Shown: positions 12,337 to 23,957 of the stretch, piece after piece
How positions within the stretch are numbered: position 1 is the stretch's first letter
How the letters are laid out: the number at the start of each line of letters is the position of its first letter
Assembly: GCA_022385805.1 (NCBI GenBank)
Contig: MU277688.1
Coordinates: 195,192 to 259,191 of the forward strand
Direction: 5' to 3'
Length of the DNA stretch: 64,000 bases
Source: Pilatotrama ljubarskyi
Lineage: Eukaryota; Basidiomycota; Agaricomycetes; Polyporales; Polyporaceae
Notes under the pieces: generated by a model
The model's database searches: none
Seen by the model: only the letters and a program-made list of their open reading frames with translations
Told to the model about the DNA's origin: nothing
Translations under genes and position numbers: made by a program

Positions 12337-13126
12337 NNNNNNNNNNNNNNNNNNNNNNNNNNNNNNNNNNNNNNNNNNNNNNNNNNNNNNNNNNNNNNNN
12401 NNNNNNNNNNNNNNNNNNNNNNNNNNNNNNNNNNNNNNNNNNNNNNNNNNNNNNNNNNNNNNNNNNNNNNNNNNNNNNNNNNNNNNNNNNNNNNNNNNNN
12501 NNNNNNNNNNNNNNNNNNNNNNNNNNNNNNNNNNNNNNNNNNNNNNNNNNNNNNNNNNNNNNNNNNNNNNNNNNNNNNNNNNNNNNNNNNNNNNNNNNNN
12601 NNNNNNNNNNNNNNNNNNNNNNNNNNNNNNNNNNNNNNNNNNNNNNNNNNNNNNNNNNNNNNNNNNNNNNNNNNNNNNNNNNNNNNNNNNNNNNNNNNNN
12701 NNNNNNNNNNNNNNNNNNNNNNNNNNNNNNNNNNNNNNNNNNNNNNNNNNNNNNNNNNNNNNNNNNNNNNNNNNNNNNNNNNNNNNNNNNNNNNNNNNNN
12801 NNNNNNNNNNNNNNNNNNNNNNNNNNNNNNNNNNNNNNNNNNNNNNNNNNNNNNNNNNNNNNNNNNNNNNNNNNNNNNNNNNNNNNNNNNNNNNNNNNNN
12901 NNNNNNNNNNNNNNNNNNNNNNNNNNNNNNNNNNNNNNNNNNNNNNNNNNNNNNNNNNNNNNNNNNNNNNNNNNNNNNNNNNNNNNNNNNNNNNNNNNNN
13001 NNNNNNNNNNNNNNNNNNNNNNNNNNNNNNNNNNNNNNNNNNNNNNNNNNNNNNNNNNNNNNNNNNNNNNNNNNNNNNNNNNNNNNNNNNNNNNNNNNNN
13101 NNNNNNNNNNNNNNNNNNNNNNNNNN
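12337..13126. other. Assembly gap (790 N)
   Basis: Run of 790 unknown bases. It begins 95 bp inside a long inverted-repeat element. Such self-complementary sequence is a plausible reason the assembly failed here. Confidence 1.
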
Positions 13127-13919
13127 GTGTGCGGCCCATTTTGGCCAGTGAGGAAGTGTGTAAAAGTAGGCGCTTCTTTGACTTGTCCTGGTACTCCTAC
13201 CAAACTTTCGGGGCTCGTATGGTGACCAAGGCATTGCCCTGGGTTTCCTGAATGACATTATATTGCTCAACTACACCTCCTGTCGGTATGCCTAGGTTGG
13301 TAGTTGCATTGCGAGTCGCGACGAAAGAGGCGTGATGCAGAGCGGGGAGGTGGCCCAAGTTCAGGATCGACGAGGTATTCTGGCGGGGAGACTCATGGAG
13401 CCCAATCTCGAAGCGGCTGTAATGTGTCAAGCGTTATGAGGATCGGCCGTGTCGGGTGATACTAATGGTTGCATACCGCCGAAGCTACCAGTACCACCCC
13501 TATGCCAACAGTGGTGGAATGGTCGGAGGAGTCGAGGTGACGCTGACAGTGAAGATTTCCCACCAGCCGCACGGCTAGCTGCATAGATGGGGCTGCCGTA
13601 ACTGTGGGACTAGTAGTGCTGTAGCGGGCGGTTGGCCTCTCGCCTGCACTGGGGCCGTCGCCGAGCAGCGAGCTGCTCAACAGCAACCTATTGGTTAGGG
13701 AGCATCGCCGTAGAGCATTGGATCAATCGCAGCAAGGATCTAGTCGCAGAACGGATTTCAAGAAAGAATTCAAGAACAACACTCGCCACTGAAAGCCACA
13801 ACGCGGTGGCACATGGATCACGTGATGCGCGTAGCACACCCAGAGTCGCGGGGCGCGTCGACCGCCATCCTCTTTTGCCTCCTCACTCTCCACTCTCCAC
13901 GCCCTGTGCACGCGTCAGA
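13127..13919. other. Right flank of the gap; possible minus-strand coding remnant
   Basis: On the minus strand, after an AG acceptor near 13411, a frame runs to a stop at 13197 (FEIGLHESPRQNTSSIL... ending TIRAPKVW). Upstream, 13462-13686 minus has a short hydrophobic stretch (TVGIGVVLVASA). The two pieces do not join in phase with the obvious splice sites. I do not recognise either, so they are recorded only as possible exons of a small or broken gene. The last 100 bp form the SUMO promoter. Confidence 0.25.
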
Positions 13920-14535
13920 ATGGCTGCAGAAGACCAGCAAGAACACCAAGAAGACGTGAAGCCCAAGATCAACCTCACCGTCGACTTCGAAGGACAGAGT
14001 CAGTACTTAGTCGCCCGAGGACGAGCATGGGGCGCGTCTGGGGAGGACGCGCTGCGTTCCGCCGGATGTATTCTGGACGCGAATGCTGATGCGCGCGTTG
14101 TACAGCGTGTACAGTCAAGGTGAAGCCTGGGATGCCCTTCAAGAAGCTGTTTGAGGCTGCAGAGGTACGTGCCCCTGCTGCCTGGAGAGGCGTTCCGCTT
14201 GCTGGAAGACGCGTTACAGAAACGCTTCGGGAAGGAACCAGGTCAGAACATACGCCGGTTGGGCGAGATACTGGTCTCACACGTGCACCCTAGGAACGTT
14301 CAAATTCACCTACGGCGGGCAAAGATTACGCCCAGAAGAGACCCCTGCTGATGTGCGCTCTCTCCGCCGCCCTCCTAGTCTCTTCGCTCACTATGTTCCC
14401 GTCGCGCATAGCATGGGATGGAGGACGGAGATGCTATCGACGCTCACCTCCAACAGGTCAGTAGAACCAAATATTCACTCCCGTCAATCTCTCCTTCTGA
14501 CATGGTTCCAACAGCTCGGTGGCGGCACGTGGTAG
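13920..14535 (+). CDS. SUMO: SUMO (small ubiquitin-like modifier, Smt3/Pmt3)
   Basis: Ubiquitin-like protein conjugated to lysines of nuclear proteins. Start ATG 13920 (MAAEDQQEHQEDVKPKINL). Exons join as TVDFEGQ / TCTVKVKPGMPFKKLFEAAE / KRFGKEP / GTFKFTYGGQRLRPEETPAD / HGMEDGDAIDAHLQQ / LGGGTW stop (14533-14535), all with GT-AG introns in consistent phase. The family features are all visible: an acidic, flexible N-terminus before the beta-grasp fold, the RFG and FTYGGQRL strands, MEDGDxID near the C-terminus, and a Gly-Gly that a SUMO protease would expose by trimming the last residues. About 97 aa, normal length. No internal sign of decay. Expected to be constitutive and essential or nearly so. 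Confidence 0.92.
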
Positions 14536-15371
14536 CGAGGGCTGCCAGAACCTGTGGCGAAGCTGCTGCTGCTGTATCTGCATATTGTATCATCTCTACT
14601 TATTCTGGTGCTGTACTCTCCGGTGTGTTGTTCTTCTCCAATCTCTTCCATTGGTTGTCTCTAGTACACCAGTCAGCCACGCGAAGGCCATGCGTTGGCC
14701 GAAGCTGAGCCATCCCCCCAGTGCGGTGCGCGTACACGTCCGTCTTGGCGCCACGCGTCTACCTTGCGACTTCGCTGCCTTGCTCTGACCAACCTCTTCG
14801 ATGACTGCTTTCCCTCGATACGAGGTGGAAGAGCGAGATCGCGCAGACGAGCTCTGTCTACGTTGTGTTCGCTCGCGTGTCCTGATTTGCACTACCAGTC
14901 CGCCACTCGCGATTGTCGACCTTGCGCGCCGGTGCATGTACTATCGCTGCGGTAGCCCAACCGTGGCAAGGTTAAACCAAGTTGATGGCACCTCCCCATA
15001 TCATTTGCCTGCAAAACGTGTGCACCGGTGCACGCCCACGCTGACCAGGTGAGTCGGCTAGCCATGCCTCCAGGTATCTACCACTAGACAATGCTCGTCA
15101 AGCACTATCCCAGACCACGAGCATCGCAAATCATCAGGACTGCGTTTCGACAGCGGTGCCCCGCGGTAATGTGATGAGATGCGCGCCGCATCCGCAGCGC
15201 CTACCTGCGGAAAAAGCAGACCTTCTCCCCATCCACGCCGAGTGCAGCACCCTGCCGCACGCCCTCCCTTCCCTCCAGACTCATGGCCTCCGCCCTTCAG
15301 GATGCTGCTGCACCATGGCACCATGGATAACCCGGGACGCATAAACACCCCCCTGCAGCTCTCCTCTCAGA
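14536..15371. other. Intergenic between SUMO and the lectin-like gene
   Basis: Open frames on both strands are short and unrecognised. I see no repeat or RNA gene. Confidence 0.5.
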
Positions 15372-16999
15372 ATGCCCCACCTCCAGAGTGTCAGCATCCG
15401 CCTCCGCGGCGCCCGCACCACCGCGAACGACAAGTCCAACCCCGCCCCCGCCCCGAGCAGCAACCCGCCGACTACTACCTCGCATACGTTCAAGCACATC
15501 TTCTTCGGCCGCTCACACACCGTCTCCAAGGGTAGCACCAAGACCGCCAGAACCGAGAGTCAAGCAGACGCAGACAAGATGGGCAACGCACCTAGCGACA
15601 TGAACTCGCGAACCGATAGCCCGCGGCAGCGGCACGCCCACCTCACGCGCGCGGCGACCACGGACACAGCGTCGGTGCGTTCCGCGAGCGCTATGCCTGG
15701 TGCGGAGCCGCCGACCCCCGCCCCTTCCGAGCAGCAGCCGGAGCCCTGGCGCTCCCCAGAGCCGAGCGAGGAGCGGCGGGTGGAAGGGTACGACGTGCAG
15801 GATGTCCCGCATGTGGAGAACCCCGTTAGAGTCGACGAGGAACGAGACGTCGAGGCGGGAGAGATCCCTCCTGTCGGCTCGTTCGACGAAGAGACCTCTG
15901 CCCAGGCCCAGAAGGAGCAGGACCCGGGCAAGGGCGAGGAGGGCACGGCAGAAGACCAGGTCGAGCCAGACCTGGTGAAGACGCCGCGTGCCGCAGCGAA
16001 GTCCGAGGAGCACCTCACGCCCGCAGAAGAGCACCAGCACGAACATGCTTCTCCCCCAGGCCTCGAGCAGCTGCACCCCCACCACGACGCTGCGCACCAC
16101 GCCTCGGATAGTAGCGATGCTACCGCAGTGTCTACGGATTCCTCTTCTTCTCCGGGCGGGGTGTGGACCCCTGGGACGTACGTGCTTCTGAACGCACGTG
16201 GGGGGACGGCCGTGGATATGTCGGGCGCGGACAACAAGACGCTCATCGGGTGGCCGATGCACGGGGGGCCGAACCAGCAGGTGCGTCTCGTACTGAGCTC
16301 GGATGTTATGCATGTCTTGACGTTTCGTTCCGATATGTTACAGTGGGAGTTCATCCCGAGCGGGCATGGATATCTCATCCGCTGCGTGCGGCGATCCAAG
16401 GAGGGACACCCGCTGTACCTCACGACTGAGCAAGGCGTCGGCGAACACGTCGCGATCGTCGCTAGTCCGTACCCGGTCAGCTGGAACGTAGAGCAGACGG
16501 AGGACGGCATCAGGTACATCAACCGTTTGTGCTATCTGCGAGGTTGACTGACTCGGTCTGTGTAGGATCTCGTGGCCGAACACGGACCTCGTATTCAGTC
16601 TTGCAGCCTCAGGAAGCAAGAACCCCGGTACCAAGGTGCGCCTTAGACCATGCTCCGTACGCCTCTACGGCATGATGCTGACGTTTGGGTCAGATCCACC
16701 TCATGCGCCTCAAGGTCAACGATCCCTCTCAACTCTGGCACTATACGCGCTGCGCACCTGCCTCCGAGCCCGAAGAAGGGAAGGAAGTGGAAGTACGCAG
16801 CGCGCGGGCAGTGTCACCCCCAGCAACGACGGAGACTGTGTCGGTGACGGAAGAGCGAGACTTCATCACCACGACGCGCACGACAACGACTACAACGATT
16901 ACGACGGTGACCGAGGTGACGAGGATGCCGCGCTGGATGCTGCAGCACGCGAGGCCGCAGTCGCCGAACAGGCGCAGCATTGGCTATCGGTTAGCTTGA
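15372..16999 (+). CDS. Beta-trefoil (ricin B-like) lectin-fold protein with disordered N-terminus
   Basis: Probable carbohydrate-binding or beta-trefoil scaffold protein of unknown role. The first ~250 aa are disordered, rich in Pro, Glu, His and Ser. The trefoil then runs PGTYVLLNARGGTAVDMSG, GWPMHGGPNQQ / WEFIPSGHGYLIRCV, HPLYLTTEQGVG, SPYPVSWNVEQ and ISWPNTDLVFSLAASGSKNP / IHLMRL...LWHY, with introns at 16281, 16515 and 16635 all in phase. The C-terminus is a Thr-rich tail (TTTRTTTTTTITTVTEV), stop at 16999. No signal peptide, so probably cytoplasmic. The start is uncertain: ATG 15372 is the first in frame, but an internal ATG (15580, MGNAPSDMNS) would give an N-myristoylation-like N-terminus. 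The trefoil fold is recognised from its repeated W/I-containing strands; sugar specificity cannot be read. Confidence 0.7.
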
Positions 17000-18024
17000 A
17001 GGCCGGGTCAGGAGGTGAGAACCTCGTGCTTGTGAGAGAGAGTTTCCCTGTGTATTGGTGCGTTTGCGAGCGGGTCATATACGCATCCGCTCTTACGCCT
17101 CTGCTATCAGTCGCTATCTTCTGCTTTCGTGCCATCGCATCGAGTATACACGGGCCACCGCCACCTACATGTATGTCCAGTCAGTTATTTTTGCACAGTT
17201 ATTTCAGCCCGTTCTATTCTGCGAGGCTACCGAGCTGTTACAGTCGACACTGTCTCAACCCATACATCTCGGCGAGGCTCCAGTCTTCCGTCGTGTTATT
17301 TTTTCCTGCACAGAAGTATAGACGCAGGTCCGCATACATTGAAGGTATACGTCTGTCTTGTTCCGATGAGCCAGGGCCGTCTCAGTCTCGTGCGATTTCC
17401 AGATCTGTGTGTTAAGCGAGGTATGGGTTAAGGCAGTGTCGACTGTACACATCTCGCCTGGCTACGGGTTGAACCAATTCGCCAGGAGTTGCCGGTTGTC
17501 TTTGCACGTCGGGGTCGACAAGTCACGACGCCCCATCAGACTCCAGACGCGTCGAAGTGCAGGTTCGGAGGATCTGCACCATCGACAGCTTCAGTAATGA
17601 TATGATACGAGGCAGCGTCGGACATGGCTGGTCTGATGATCAAGTGAGAGCTGTGAGTAAACGTAGTAGGCAAAGAGTTACAATTCAAGACGCGACGAGT
17701 ATGTTCAATCGTCGCGTCTGTCACGTGCGCCAATCTAGCGTGTAAGCGCTCGAGGGCTTGCTCTCGCGCCGGGCGCCTCGGCTTCGGTCATTTGGTCTTG
17801 ACTTGTGCATGTCTAGCTTGCGTCTCGTCCTTGCAGCTGCGAGACGCTCTCCTGGGCTACTTTGCAAGGGCGCGAGAGGTCCTATACTCTGCTTTGTTGT
17901 TGGTGCGATCCAGGTTAGTGCTGCTGTCAAATCTAAGAGGTGCGCTAGCCAGCCTATCTAATCAATTGAGCAGAGACGTTCCATCTGCACAAACACACAG
18001 AGCTATAATACCACTGGAACACAC
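17000..18024. other. Intergenic, nothing recognised
   Basis: Low-quality short frames only. No tRNA, repeat or conserved peptide found. The last part is the promoter of the Rieske-DUF455 gene. Confidence 0.5.
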
Positions 18025-19884
18025 ATGCAGGACTCTACAAGCAGTGCAAGAATGGGCGGACAGGATACCGTCTCGGCTTCTAACAGCTCGGCGACAGAGT
18101 GGCTGAGGTACGTCCTTCTATCCAAATGTTTCTCTTTCCACTGGAGTGACTTATGTCCAGGACAGAGTCTCGCCGCTTTCTAAGCTTGCCACACACTCTC
18201 GCTTCTTCCTCACCCTGCGCTCCCAGGAGGGCGAATATCACTCCCTCATCCTCTTTCGTCTGACCCCGGGACAACTACCAGAGAGCGGGATCGACGCTAC
18301 GACCACTACTCAAGATGCTACCACTATGACACAAAGTCTACGCGACCAGATCTACGTCATGGAAGCGAACTGTCCTCACCTTGGAGCGGACATGTCTCAT
18401 GCGGAGATCGAGGAGTGCGATACCGGTGTTGTTGCGGTTTGTCCCTGGCATAGGTGCGGGCAACCCTCTCCCGTTCTGTGCCCGACCACTCCCTCACCAC
18501 TTGCGCGTAGGTATGACTTCGACTTGAAGACGGGTCATAGCGAAACAGGACTTCGAGCTTGCACATACACCACCGAGGTCCGTGAGGATGACAGCGGGGT
18601 AGAGCATATATGCGTCGAAACGCCAGAAGGGGGTCGGAATTGGCGGCTCGTAGAATTTCGACCAGTCTCTGAAGGTCAGTCAACCCATGTTAAGCTGTCA
18701 GGAGGTCCGATTTGACCTATCCTTCAGAGTTCGCCGACCCACCCCCACCTCCGCCCGATCTCTCTCATCTTTCCCTATCTTCTCCTGAGCCGAAAGAGCC
18801 AGAACCACTCGTCCCTCCAGACAATCCGCCAAAGACCCTGATCGAGTGGGCCGTCCTCATCTTGAACACCGCTGATCCTATGCTCAAAGTATAGCGACAT
18901 CGCCCCGCATACATCCTATGTAGATACTGACTTTCGATGCAGGTCCAGCGCACTCGACACGCTGTGCATCTCTTCCGGACAGGCCAGCTCAAGTCGATCG
19001 GACATCGCTCAGCAAAGGCGCCCAGGCCTCCAGATGTTCCTCCGCGCGAGGAAACGTATGCGCGCAACACGGTTGATCCAGGGAAGATGGCGCGAAGAAA
19101 GAACAGAGTGGTCATGCTGCATGCGCTGGCCAATATTGAGCAGTGGGCGTCAGTAGCCTGTGTCCGTCCTTGTTTAGTCTTATACTAACGTTGAGAGCCG
19201 TCAGGATCGACCTCGCGTGAGTCACCGAATATGTTTGTGGGCCTGTGTCGCCATTTCACAGTGCTTTCGTGCAGATGGGACATCATCGCACGATACGGCC
19301 CCTCACACCCCGACCTCCCACCCGCATTCTTCGCCGACTTCACCAAAATGGCGCTCGACGAGTCCAAGCACTTCTCACTCCTCACGGCGCGCCTCGCCGC
19401 GCTCTCCCCCGCCACGCCCTACGGCTCGCTCCCCGTGCACGCCGGCCTCTGGGAGTCCGCGCGCGTCACCTTCCCCTCCCTCCGCGCGCGCCTCGCCATC
19501 ATCCACCTCGTGCACGAGGCGCGCGGGCTGGACGTGAACCCGGGCACGATCGAGAAGTTCAGGCGCGCTGGCGACGCGGAGAGCGTGCGGGTGCTCGAGA
19601 CCATCCACCACGACGAGGTGACGCACGTCACGACCGGCCACCGCTGGTTCACGTGGGTGTGCGCGCGGCAGGGCGTGGACCCGGTGCGGACGTTCAGGGA
19701 GGAAGTGAGGAGGGGCTGGAGGGGCGACGTCAAAGGCCCGTTTAATGCGGAGGATCGGGAGAAGGCGGGGCTGACCCCGGATTTCTATGAGAATCTCAAG
19801 GGGGAGATGGATAGTGCTTGGGAGACGGGGAAGGACCCGCAGGCCACTGTCGCTGTTGGCTACGAGGGTGCTGCCGGGAAGTGA
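18025..19884 (+). CDS. Rieske [2Fe-2S] domain fused to a DUF455 ferritin-like di-iron domain
   Basis: Predicted redox enzyme. Start ATG 18025; exon 1 ends 18107 and joins 18166 (...ATEWLR / VSPLSKLATHSRFF). The N-terminal domain has both Rieske ligand pairs, CPHLGAD and VCPWHR / YDFDL (the second is split by an intron). A proline-rich linker (EFADPPPPPPDLSHLSL) leads to the DUF455 domain: LIEWAVLILNTADPMLKV, ALANIEQWAIDL, DESKHFSLLTARL, HEARGLDVNPGT and HHDEVTHVTTGHRWF, giving the E, ExxH, E, ExxH pattern of a four-helix di-iron carboxylate protein. Stop TGA 19882-19884. DUF455 belongs to the ferritin-like superfamily that includes MiaE-type hydroxylases. Inference: the Rieske cluster feeds electrons to the di-iron site of the same chain. 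The substrate is unknown. No signal peptide, so probably cytosolic. Confidence 0.85.
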
Positions 19885-20244
19885 TGCTTTGTTTGTTGTG
19901 GAGCTACCCAGGTTACAGGTATAGTGAACTTCTTCAGAGCGCGAACGCTGTCATTAATGGATACTCGATGTCGTCTAGGTTCTGGCTATATGATGTGCTG
20001 TCCCGTATCATCGCTCTCAGATAGCCTATGAGCGTCGTATACGACGTCGAGCCAAATTGTCCTCTGACGTCGCGCAGGACATCAAAGTCAGCTCACAGCA
20101 AAGTCGCCAAGCGGCAGCCCTGTCGTCACCGCCGCAACATACCCCGTGCCGATGCCCAGAGTCGCACTTGCACTCACTGCGCTGGCACTAGATGGTCGGA
20201 ATGCGGCATCGCGTAGGACCCACACATCGGATATACAAGCTTGC

Positions 20245-20966
20245 TCACATGCTCGTCCCCTGTCCCAGGCCCTCCTGAAAAGTGACCCACATCAAGTAGT
20301 TTTCCTTCATCTCCTCATAGAACGCCGGCCAATCCAGACACACATGCTCTCCTCCCGCCGGGTCCAGCCTATGATCCCGGCTCAGCGCATCGGGCGGCTC
20401 GAGCGTCGTGTCCGCCGCGCACAGCGTCGACAGGCGGAGGAAGTTGAGACAGTGCGTGAGGTGGCCCACTGCGTGCCCGTGCGGGACGCCCTCGCGCTCC
20501 AGCGCCTGGCGGTACGCGCGCATGCAGTGCAACTGGTGCGTGATGCCGACGACGAAAAAGCGGCTGTTGCGCCCGAGGTGCACGTTCCCGTCCCCGACGG
20601 TCGCCGTCCAGAGCCACTCGTCGTCCGCCTCGGGCGCCCAGAGCGAGTACCGTGCGCTGTCCTCGAGAGTCAGCTTGACGGCGCGCCGCGCGGAGGGGAG
20701 CGGTAGGCGGGGGACGTAGTCCTCGTCGACGAAGCCTGGCTGGGGCGTCAGTACGCGTCTGCTATACGAGGGTATGTGACGTTCTCACTGTAGCGCTCTG
20801 GAGGGGGTGGACGGGCTATCGCTGTGCGGTGCGTCGCCCGGACATGGAGGACGTCAAGGTATGCGTTGAGCGCGGCTAGCAGGAACACGAGAGCATACGC
20901 CACGAAGGGGGGGAACATGAGGACGGTAAGAGAGAAGATTGGACAAAGGCAAGGCCCATCTCGCAC
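20245..20966 (-). CDS. UstYa-like (DUF3328) membrane-anchored oxidase, 5' end unresolved
   Basis: UstYa-family proteins are type II membrane proteins that act in peptide and other secondary-metabolite maturation. A transmembrane exon (LTVLMFPPFVAYALVFLLAA, then a PPPPERY linker) joins through an intron with donor gtgaga and a tactgac branch site to SFVDEDYVPRLPLPS, then LEDSARYSLWAP, HLGRNSRFFVVGITHQLHC, GHLTHCLNFLRLSTLCAADT and a C-terminus ending GQGTSM at 20245. Both HxxHC motifs (HQLHC, HLTHC) that define the catalytic/copper-binding core are intact. The first exon is not settled: candidate starts are ATG 21060 (MTETPRPPIVPV) and 21465 (MSDDDDDDDEYSADRQ), neither joined convincingly. A second UstYa-like gene lies at 23958-24594. 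Confidence 0.75.
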
Positions 20967-21438
20967 GGGCGTACCCCCTCTCGTGCGGGCTGATCCCGAT
21001 CCTCCCTGCTAGAACGGTTCGCCCAACTGGCACAATCGGAGGCCTCGGAGTCTCGGTCATGATCGCACTCCCGGATACCAGTGCTGGGGCAACGGGAACG
21101 CTATGACTCCATAGCACCCAGGTCGAGCCAAGGTGCGTACTGCCAGTGTCTAGCCTCTGTGGCGTCCGTCGACGTCTCGCCTCCCGCGCAGCGTCAATGA
21201 CGAATCGAGTTTCGACAGCATGATACTGTGCTTGACCGGCGACATCATGGCAGTACAGCACTTCGTGCGAATGGAGCTCTGCAGCAGTGGCTAGCAGTGG
21301 GCGTCTTCCCTCCTTCATGGACGCCGGCGCCCCGGTCTCACACGGGTACGCTTCCATTGCGATGTGTGATTTTTCGCTGTGCATTGATTGTTCGCGGTCG
21401 CGCGAGAAGCGCGGAGTCTGCCTGTCTGCGGAGTACTC

Positions 21439-21461
21439 GTCGTCGTCGTCGTCGTCGTCGC
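21439..21461. repeat. CGT/GTC trinucleotide microsatellite
   Basis: Seven to eight tandem CGT units; in the minus-strand frame starting at 21465 they encode a run of seven aspartates (MSDDDDDDDEY). The frame may be the first exon of the neighbouring UstYa-like gene or may be non-coding. Confidence 0.8.
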
Positions 21462-21757
21462 TCATATTAACATCAGGAAGCACACCAAATAGACCACGGA
21501 GCCGCATATTTGGCAGTAATGCCGCACGTATGTACAGGGGCGATACTACTCGAGTAGTGAGCGGATTCATGCAGGTGGTCCCGGAGTTTCGACGGCGAAC
21601 GTGGTACTGCCCATGATGGTCATCACTCCCTCCGAGACTGGTGCACTGATGTGCCGCAGGAAGAGGACCTGACTCGATGAAGAAACCAAGAATCGGTGTG
21701 CAATCGCGTACGACGGACGCTCACTGCTCCCGGAGCTGCCTCAGCCTGCCACCTTCT

Positions 21758-22815
21758 CTAGATGGTTTGATGCTGATACATGTAGACGCCTGCACGACAC
21801 GAACAGATGATCAGTCTCACAATTGCGACGCACTGGCGAAGCGAAGGGGAGACGGCTCACTCACCCCATGTCATGTTCTGACTCGACCACACGTCGACCA
21901 AGCAATCCGAGCCTCTCCCGCACGCGATCTGGAACGTGTGCAGCGTACCCCAGCGGCAGGGGAAGCGCGAGATCTGGGTGTCCTCGCCGGCGCGAGCGAA
22001 CACGGGCCCCACCTCTTCCTCGACGGGCGGAAGCGTGTTGTAAGTGAGCGTTCGGACGTCCAGCGCCCTCTGCGCGTCCAGGCGGAACACCCGGAACGTC
22101 GAGAGCTCGTTGAACTGGAACGGCTCCTCGCTCTCGATGCGGTCGCCCGGGCCGGGCAGACGGAGAACGAGCGAGCATTCTTCCATCCCGAAGTCGACGG
22201 TGCGGAACTGCGCTATCGTGCTGGTCTGATGGGTATGCCAGGAGGGTCAGCATGCATCCCGCCAGGGAGTCGCGGTAGCGGAGGACGTACGGTCGGGGAT
22301 ACGCGCAGATGCTTCTCGTGGGGCGAAAGCGTTCCAAACGCCTTTTGGAAGACGTCGTGCTCGCCGATCGGCGCGACCTCGTCGGGACGGTCGAAGAAGA
22401 CTTGAGTTACGACGCGCGGAGTGTTCAGGATGGGCTCGATGCGCGACGCGTTGATCGTGCCCGAGCTGTACAACTCCGCGAGGCCGTAGTAGGGGCTGGC
22501 GTACTCGAGGTCCGCGACGCCCACATCGGCGTAGACGGTGTCCATAATGCGCGACATGTAGAAGAGCGCGACCAGGTCCGTCGCGGCTATTACGGCGAAC
22601 AGGGCGAGTGCCCATGGCAGGAGCGACTGCCTGCTGGCGGGACGTTTCCATGCGGGCTCATCGACGTGGAATGCTGGTGAAGAGCAGGGATGTCAGCGTA
22701 TGTTTGCTTTAGTCGGTAGAAGGCACGTGCAGGTTGAACGAGTGTCTTCAAGCTCGTACGAGTCGCGCTCCTCCAGCAACGCTGCGTTCTCTTCTGGTAT
22801 GGCTCTGGACGACAT
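21758..22815 (-). CDS. Single-pass membrane protein with But2 C-terminal-like domain
   Basis: Start ATG 22815 (MSSRAIPEENAALLEERDSY). After an intron the chain continues FHVDEPAWKRPASRQSLLPW and a membrane anchor (ALALFAVIAATDLVALFYMS), then YADVGVADLEYASPYYGLAE and an extracellular/lumenal region. The last large exon has TSTIAQFRTVDFGMEECSLV, LSTFRVFRL, YNTLPPVEEEVGP, SRFPCRWGTLHTFQIACG and VDVWSSQNMTWG / VYMYQHQTI, stop 21760-21758. This strand pattern with the terminal WGVYxxQxQTI matches Agaricomycete proteins annotated with the But2 C-terminal domain (named after a fission-yeast protein that binds the NEDD8-activating enzyme). Its function here is unknown. It lies between two UstYa-like genes. 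The exon 1 donor (about 22745) is weak. Confidence 0.7.
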
Positions 22816-23957
22816 GACTTCAAGGATGCGTGCGAGGGCGAGGCGGGAATGACTGTAGACGAGGGGACGGTGGCCCGTAGCCTACTATCCGGAAGATGTC
22901 AACTGTAAATGGTTGGCTGGGACCGCCACCTGGGTTTGCCGTGGTCGACGGCAAGAAGGATGCACAGGACGGGACATGTCGTTGGTTTACTAGGCAGTGC
23001 TCTGCCTGCGAGAATGATGCAGTGCCGTAGAGATGTCGAAAAATCACGACCGGCCGGCGCCTCACACAGGCTGTCTGAGCGGGATTCAGCTGTTCAGATG
23101 GTCTTTCGAGTTTCCGCAGCCCAGCTTCGCAGACATGAGCGAGCAGATATGGGATAGTAAGCAGCGCCAAAGTTGAACAGACTACCGGTACATCCGGTGT
23201 CCGCGGTTAGACTAGCGGAGAAATATAATGAACCTTCGGGTCCCCAGCCTGGGCGAGTCATACGTGTGCTTGTGCTCACCCCGCTAGATGGTATTTGTAT
23301 GATTTCTCCCTAATTCTGGTAGCGCATTCGTGACAGAGTAGCTTACGGAGACATGGATACACGGAAGGAACCTGCGGATGCACAGTGACAGAGTGCGGAC
23401 TGCAGTTCACCGCCAGGCCACGTGGCTTTGCGGCCGAGTTCGAGTCCCAGGAGTCGTACTGAGTTCGTCCGGACTCCGAATCAAGCTCATGCTCATGTTC
23501 TCTCATATGGACCTGCAGGAATTCACAGGTAGCTACAGCGAATGTATGCGCTAATACAGCTCCCGGCGAGTACGTGAGGTGAGTAGTGCGAAGTTCCATA
23601 GTACGCGTACCTGGCAGACAGTTGTTCTCATCAGAAACGCTCTATACAGCGCGCGAGATCCGTTTGGTCCGGCGTGATAGTACATCTGCGATCTCACAGT
23701 CAACACACACAGCCTACCCAGACGGCCTTTCTACCATATAGCTACCCGATTTCCATTGGTCATTCAATGAGGCGGGGTTGCTATCAATGCATGTGCCCGC
23801 TGACTTCCCAGCCCGAACGGCTTCCTGCGCGTACCGCCTGTCGCTGGAATCCTGTTCCACTGATCCCTCTCTGGGCGGCCCTCGAGCCAGCTTTCCCAAT
23901 CCACCTTGGTCTCCCCGCATGACACCCCAACCCACCTCTTCCCGTTGACCTCCCGCA
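22816..23957. other. Intergenic between the But2-like and second UstYa-like genes
   Basis: No convincing frame. I looked here for a short precursor peptide with repeated cores, as RiPP-type UstYa pathways have, and saw none. Confidence 0.4.

Noticed and set aside
12023..13270. Very long frames crossing the gap
   Set aside because: They are open only because N positions cannot contain stop codons.
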